The position numbers and the translations under genes are program-made. Shown here piece after piece: positions 61,260 to 64,000 of a DNA stretch of 64,000 nt. Under the pieces are notes generated by a model. It was not told the origin of the DNA and made no database searches. It saw nothing but the letters and a program-made list of their open reading frames with translations. Each line of letters begins with the position of its first letter. Within the stretch, counting starts at the first letter, position 1. The DNA lies in NCBI GenBank assembly GCA_036346205.1, contig JARFJB010001273.1:646501-710500 (forward strand), given 5' to 3'. The DNA is from Vesta saturnalis. Lineage: Eukaryota; Arthropoda; Insecta; Coleoptera; Lampyridae.

Positions 61260-61735
61260 GCCTGCGAACTGATTTCTCTTTATATGTAATTTATTGTAAT
61301 TTTACGTATGTATTTTCTGCTTTAGTAGTCACTAAACAATTGTGTATGTGTAAATTCCTTGTCTATTTTCTTTTGTCTTGACCATTGCCCTACTATCACC
61401 TGTGCAATTTTACTGTTGTTATATTTTATATAAACCGTAATTTGCCTTATTGATTTATGTGCTTATTTACTTAAAGACCGGCATGATTGGTTATAAAGGG
61501 CCGCATGTTTGGTATAACGATTTTTATTCTGCCTATTTGTGACCCAATTGTGGGTGTGACGACATGGTTTTTTTATTGTGTTTATGTGTAACTAAACTGC
61601 TTTTTATTTATTTTTCTCTTAATGTTATAATTTTGATTGCACTTTAACCCGATTTAATGGGGTTTTGTTATATATGTAACTATTTCCTTGCTGGGTGTTT
61701 AATGACGACTTCAAACTAAAAATATGCAAAGCTTC
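61260..61735. repeat. Diverged copy of the repeat at 11330-11700
   Basis: Shared words GTTTATGTGTAACTAAACTGC and GCACTTTAACCCGATTTAATGG correspond to sequences at 11560-11640. Old and degraded. Confidence 0.45.
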
Positions 61736-61739
61736 CTTT

Positions 61740-62115
61740 ATATTCATTTCTGTTTTGTCATTGGCTCTATCCAAAATTAAAAAATCGTCATGGGAAATTT
61801 GATGCCCACTATTAATTTTATGGTTGAAAACAGCAGAATTAGGTATTGCTAAAGAAGGTTTCGGAGGCTAGGTGTAATAACCAAATGTTAGCAACGTTTA
61901 ACAGCAAAATGTCGTCGGCTTCTACCGACGTAAGTGGCATTACAGCCAGTACATTAAAACTTACACATGATGTTAGATGCAACGTTCTTTGGAAACATAT
62001 CTTATATTGATTCGGAACAGAATTTTCATTATGAGTGTATAAACCAGTAAATGTCGGTTTTCCATAAACAGAAGTGTCAAAACCTGAATCTAAACTATAA
62101 ACATTCATTCCGAAG
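61740..62115 (-). pseudogene. PLE fragment: RT end fused to GIY-YIG
   Basis: The minus strand reads MNVYSLDSGFDTSVYGKPTF, then TGLYTHNENSVPNQYKICF, the C-terminal reverse-transcriptase block of PLEs (usually TSVYRKPTFTGLYTxxxSFVPxxYK). It jumps at about 61990 directly into VASNIMCKF, CTGCNATYVGRSRRHFAVK and FNHKINSGHQISHDD-type endonuclease sequence. The connector between the domains is gone. GTTTCCAAA occurs at the junction and at the equivalent place in the plus-strand copy (62356), so deletion at short homology is likely. Frameshifts are present. Confidence 0.85.
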
Positions 62116-62273
62116 AAAGGTAAGCTTTTATCAACTTCAACCTCAAATGATAATTAATGTTTGGGTGTTGGCTGTTGAAACAATTTAAAAAGGATTGAAT
62201 ATGGTCATTATTTTTAAAAAGAAGGAAAATATTTATAGTATTCATATTCGTGTATCATTCGGCAATTTATTAA

Positions 62274-62637
62274 AAAGTCCTTTCCAACAATAGACTTACG
62301 AATTGCTTTTACTACTATTGACAGAATTGGTTCTCGTTTTAGAGTGACGAATACGTTTCCAAATCACGTTGCATCTAACATCATATATATGTTTCACTGT
62401 AGTGGCTGTAATGCAACTTACATTGGTAGAAGCCGACGACATTTTGCTGTTAGACTTTGCAAACTTTTGGATATTACACCTATACTCCGAAAACCTTCTT
62501 TAGCAATATCTAATTCTGCTATTTTTAACCATAAAATTGGTAGTGGGCATCAAATTGCCCATGACGTCATTAAACACCCAGCAAGATATGATGGTACTAA
62601 AAATATTGCAATGATATCTGGTAATTGGTATTCTTAG
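62274..62637 (+). pseudogene. PLE GIY-YIG endonuclease, C-terminal part of a PLE ORF
   Basis: The plus strand reads LRIAFTTIDRIGSRFRVTNT, then FPNHVASNIIYMFHCSGCNA, TYIGRSRRHFAVRLCKLL, and SNSAIFNHKIGSGHQIAHDV. The IIYMFHCSGCNATYIGRSRRH block is the GIY-YIG motif with the CxxC that PLEs carry. The frame is open to a stop at 62635-62637 (tail NIAMISGNWYS). The reverse transcriptase is absent. It stands head to head with the related fragment at 61740-62115, about 160 bp apart. Both are flanked by the direct repeats at 59964 and 62823. Confidence 0.85.
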
Positions 62638-62700
62638 ATATATCACTTACATTTTAGTTTGTTTCTTTCCTTATATTGAACTTTAAGTCTGTTGTAACAA

Positions 62701-62727
62701 TTTTGAAAATGATATATACCGAAACGT
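62701..62727 (+). other. PLE 3' motif
   Basis: TTTTGAAAATGATATATACC, then GAAACGTT lies about 65 bp after the endonuclease stop. It is a degraded form of the CTGANGA...GAAACGT arrangement at 21361, 23278 and 30427. Confidence 0.4.
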
Positions 62728-62822
62728 TAAAAATGAATATAGTTTATTTGTATGTTTTAAAATTTTAATGCTATATTAAATTTAAAGGCAAATCTCTATC
62801 CACATATATTGCAAATAAGTTT

Positions 62823-64000
62823 GTAGGTTGCGGGCCGCGAACATTTCATTATTGTAATAAACGTTTGTCAAATCGCCATTGTTACCACGATAGAAAAGAT
62901 AATTTGTGGATTTTTAATATTTTGATAATACGTCGTAATTTGCTAATGTTTTCAAAACGTTTCATTTATATATATATATTTTGTGTAAGGAATGTGGGAT
63001 TGTTTGTAACTGATATTCTAGGATTGTAAAACACCAGTTGGGGGGAGGGTAGCAGGTGCACGCTTAAAAATGCTTTACTAAAGGGGCGTAACAAATCATT
63101 GGAATTTTTTTTTGTGCCCTTGATGTAAAAATGTCATTGCTTGGCAGACCGCGATCAAAAGATATCTTTGTTTGTTACTTGAAAACTCGAGAGACGTAAA
63201 TATAGGGTTGTCACGGACGAACGCATATTTTTAAAATTAAGATGTGCAATAATTAATATAAAACTGTTTCAACATAAATTAATGTCTCTTGCTTTTTATT
63301 ACTTTGAAAGACGGGGGTTGATTTTTGGGGAGTAGACATAGTTAGTTTGAAATGAAGGGAAAGGCAGTTACAGTGAGAATCTCAATCGAGCCAGATCGAG
63401 TTTTGGGTTAATTAAATACCTTGTTTATAAACAGTTTGTCTTTAAAATAATTGTTGCGTGTACATTTTTCCTTTGAATTCACCAACACTACGTTGTCTTT
63501 TCTTTCGGGGTTAAACCGCATATGTTAACGATTTGTATCTGTGATCAATTAAGGGAATATTTATTCTAGTGTATGTATTTTTATATAAATGCAATCTTGC
63601 AGCCGATCATTTTACCAGCCTATGTAACGTACTAAAAGGATCAAACATTGCCTTGCAAAGGTATCTTGTTCGTACGCGGACTCATTAAGCTGAAATCTGC
63701 TAAAATAAAAAGACAGTACAGGGTCCTCTCACTCTGGTATTTGTGCAAATTAGCATTGTTGGTTGTTGGTTATATTTATAATTGTGTTGAGGTGGCTGGT
63801 GAATGTGTATAGGATGCCGCTGGTTATTAATCGTAACAGGCAATTTGCCAGTTGGTGCACACCCCCAAGCCAGACCATTAAACACCTCGAATTTTTATTT
63901 CTATTGTTTTTATTTGTTGTATAGATGAGTGTGTAACCGGAGAATGGAGCATGGTATTTTCTAACGCATTCAAACTTATGTATGTACCCTTGTAAGGCTT
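62823..64000. repeat. Direct repeat copy 2, running out of the window
   Basis: Second copy of 59964-61250. The window ends inside it (last shared words TTTCTAACGCATTCAAACTT and TTGTAAGGCTT), so its right border is unknown. It contains a short (TA)n at about 62967. Confidence 0.85.

Overview
The window looks like AT-rich, intergenic DNA from an arthropod, probably an insect. I infer this from the mobile elements: mariner, Tc1-like, pogo, piggyBac and Mutator-like DNA transposons, Penelope-like elements (PLEs) with GIY-YIG domains, and jockey/CR1-type LINEs. Long (AT)n, (ACACACTC)n and GTGTCC-type microsatellites add to the picture. I found no complete host gene, no rRNA, no convincing tRNA and no CRISPR array. 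Almost all recognisable coding sequence is decayed transposase or reverse transcriptase. Two short stretches could be host exons, but weakly. Layout. 1-3563 is a giant near-perfect palindrome with about 1.37-kb arms and a core of 172-bp repeats that reverses direction; it starts at the first base of the window. 4640-5740 holds a dispersed repeat with a minisatellite. 9745-11110 is a 1.37-kb mirrored hexanucleotide array, GT-rich on one side and AC-rich on the other. 13.4-17.5 kb carries a Tc1-like pseudogene, two piggyBac pseudogenes and a duplicated piggyBac terminus. 20.7-24.6 kb is a tandem pair of PLE-derived units, each with a GIY-YIG fragment facing away from an RT fragment. 26.6-27.9 kb is a jockey-like LINE remnant. 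32.5-43.9 kb is a nested block. A minus-strand gene fragment of an uncharacterised multicopy family is split by a Mutator-like element (33961-37816, with a candidate 9-10 bp target duplication), which itself contains a MITE. Next to it a mariner-type element (39656-43912) carries a nearly intact pogo element (39865-42359) in its 5' leader. 48.0-49.2 kb is a mariner; 49.3-50.8 kb is an (ACACACTC)n array; 50.8-51.2 kb is a PLE endonuclease fragment. 53.8-59.96 kb holds an internally deleted mariner-type transposase, a minus-strand LINE split cleanly by a mariner (55374-57949) that has its own 1.35-kb insert, and another element with terminal inverted repeats (TIRs) at 58791-59961. 59.96-64.0 kb is a direct repeat of at least 1.18 kb flanking two opposed PLE fragments. 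How the parts work together: they form a record of insertions, not a pathway. Relative ages can be read from the nesting: host or older element first, then LINE or uncharacterised gene, then mariner or MULE, then MITE, pogo or other insert. The most intact mobile gene is the pogo transposase, which keeps three candidate catalytic Asp codons and shows about two frameshifts. All family assignments are by eye from translations; no database search was run.
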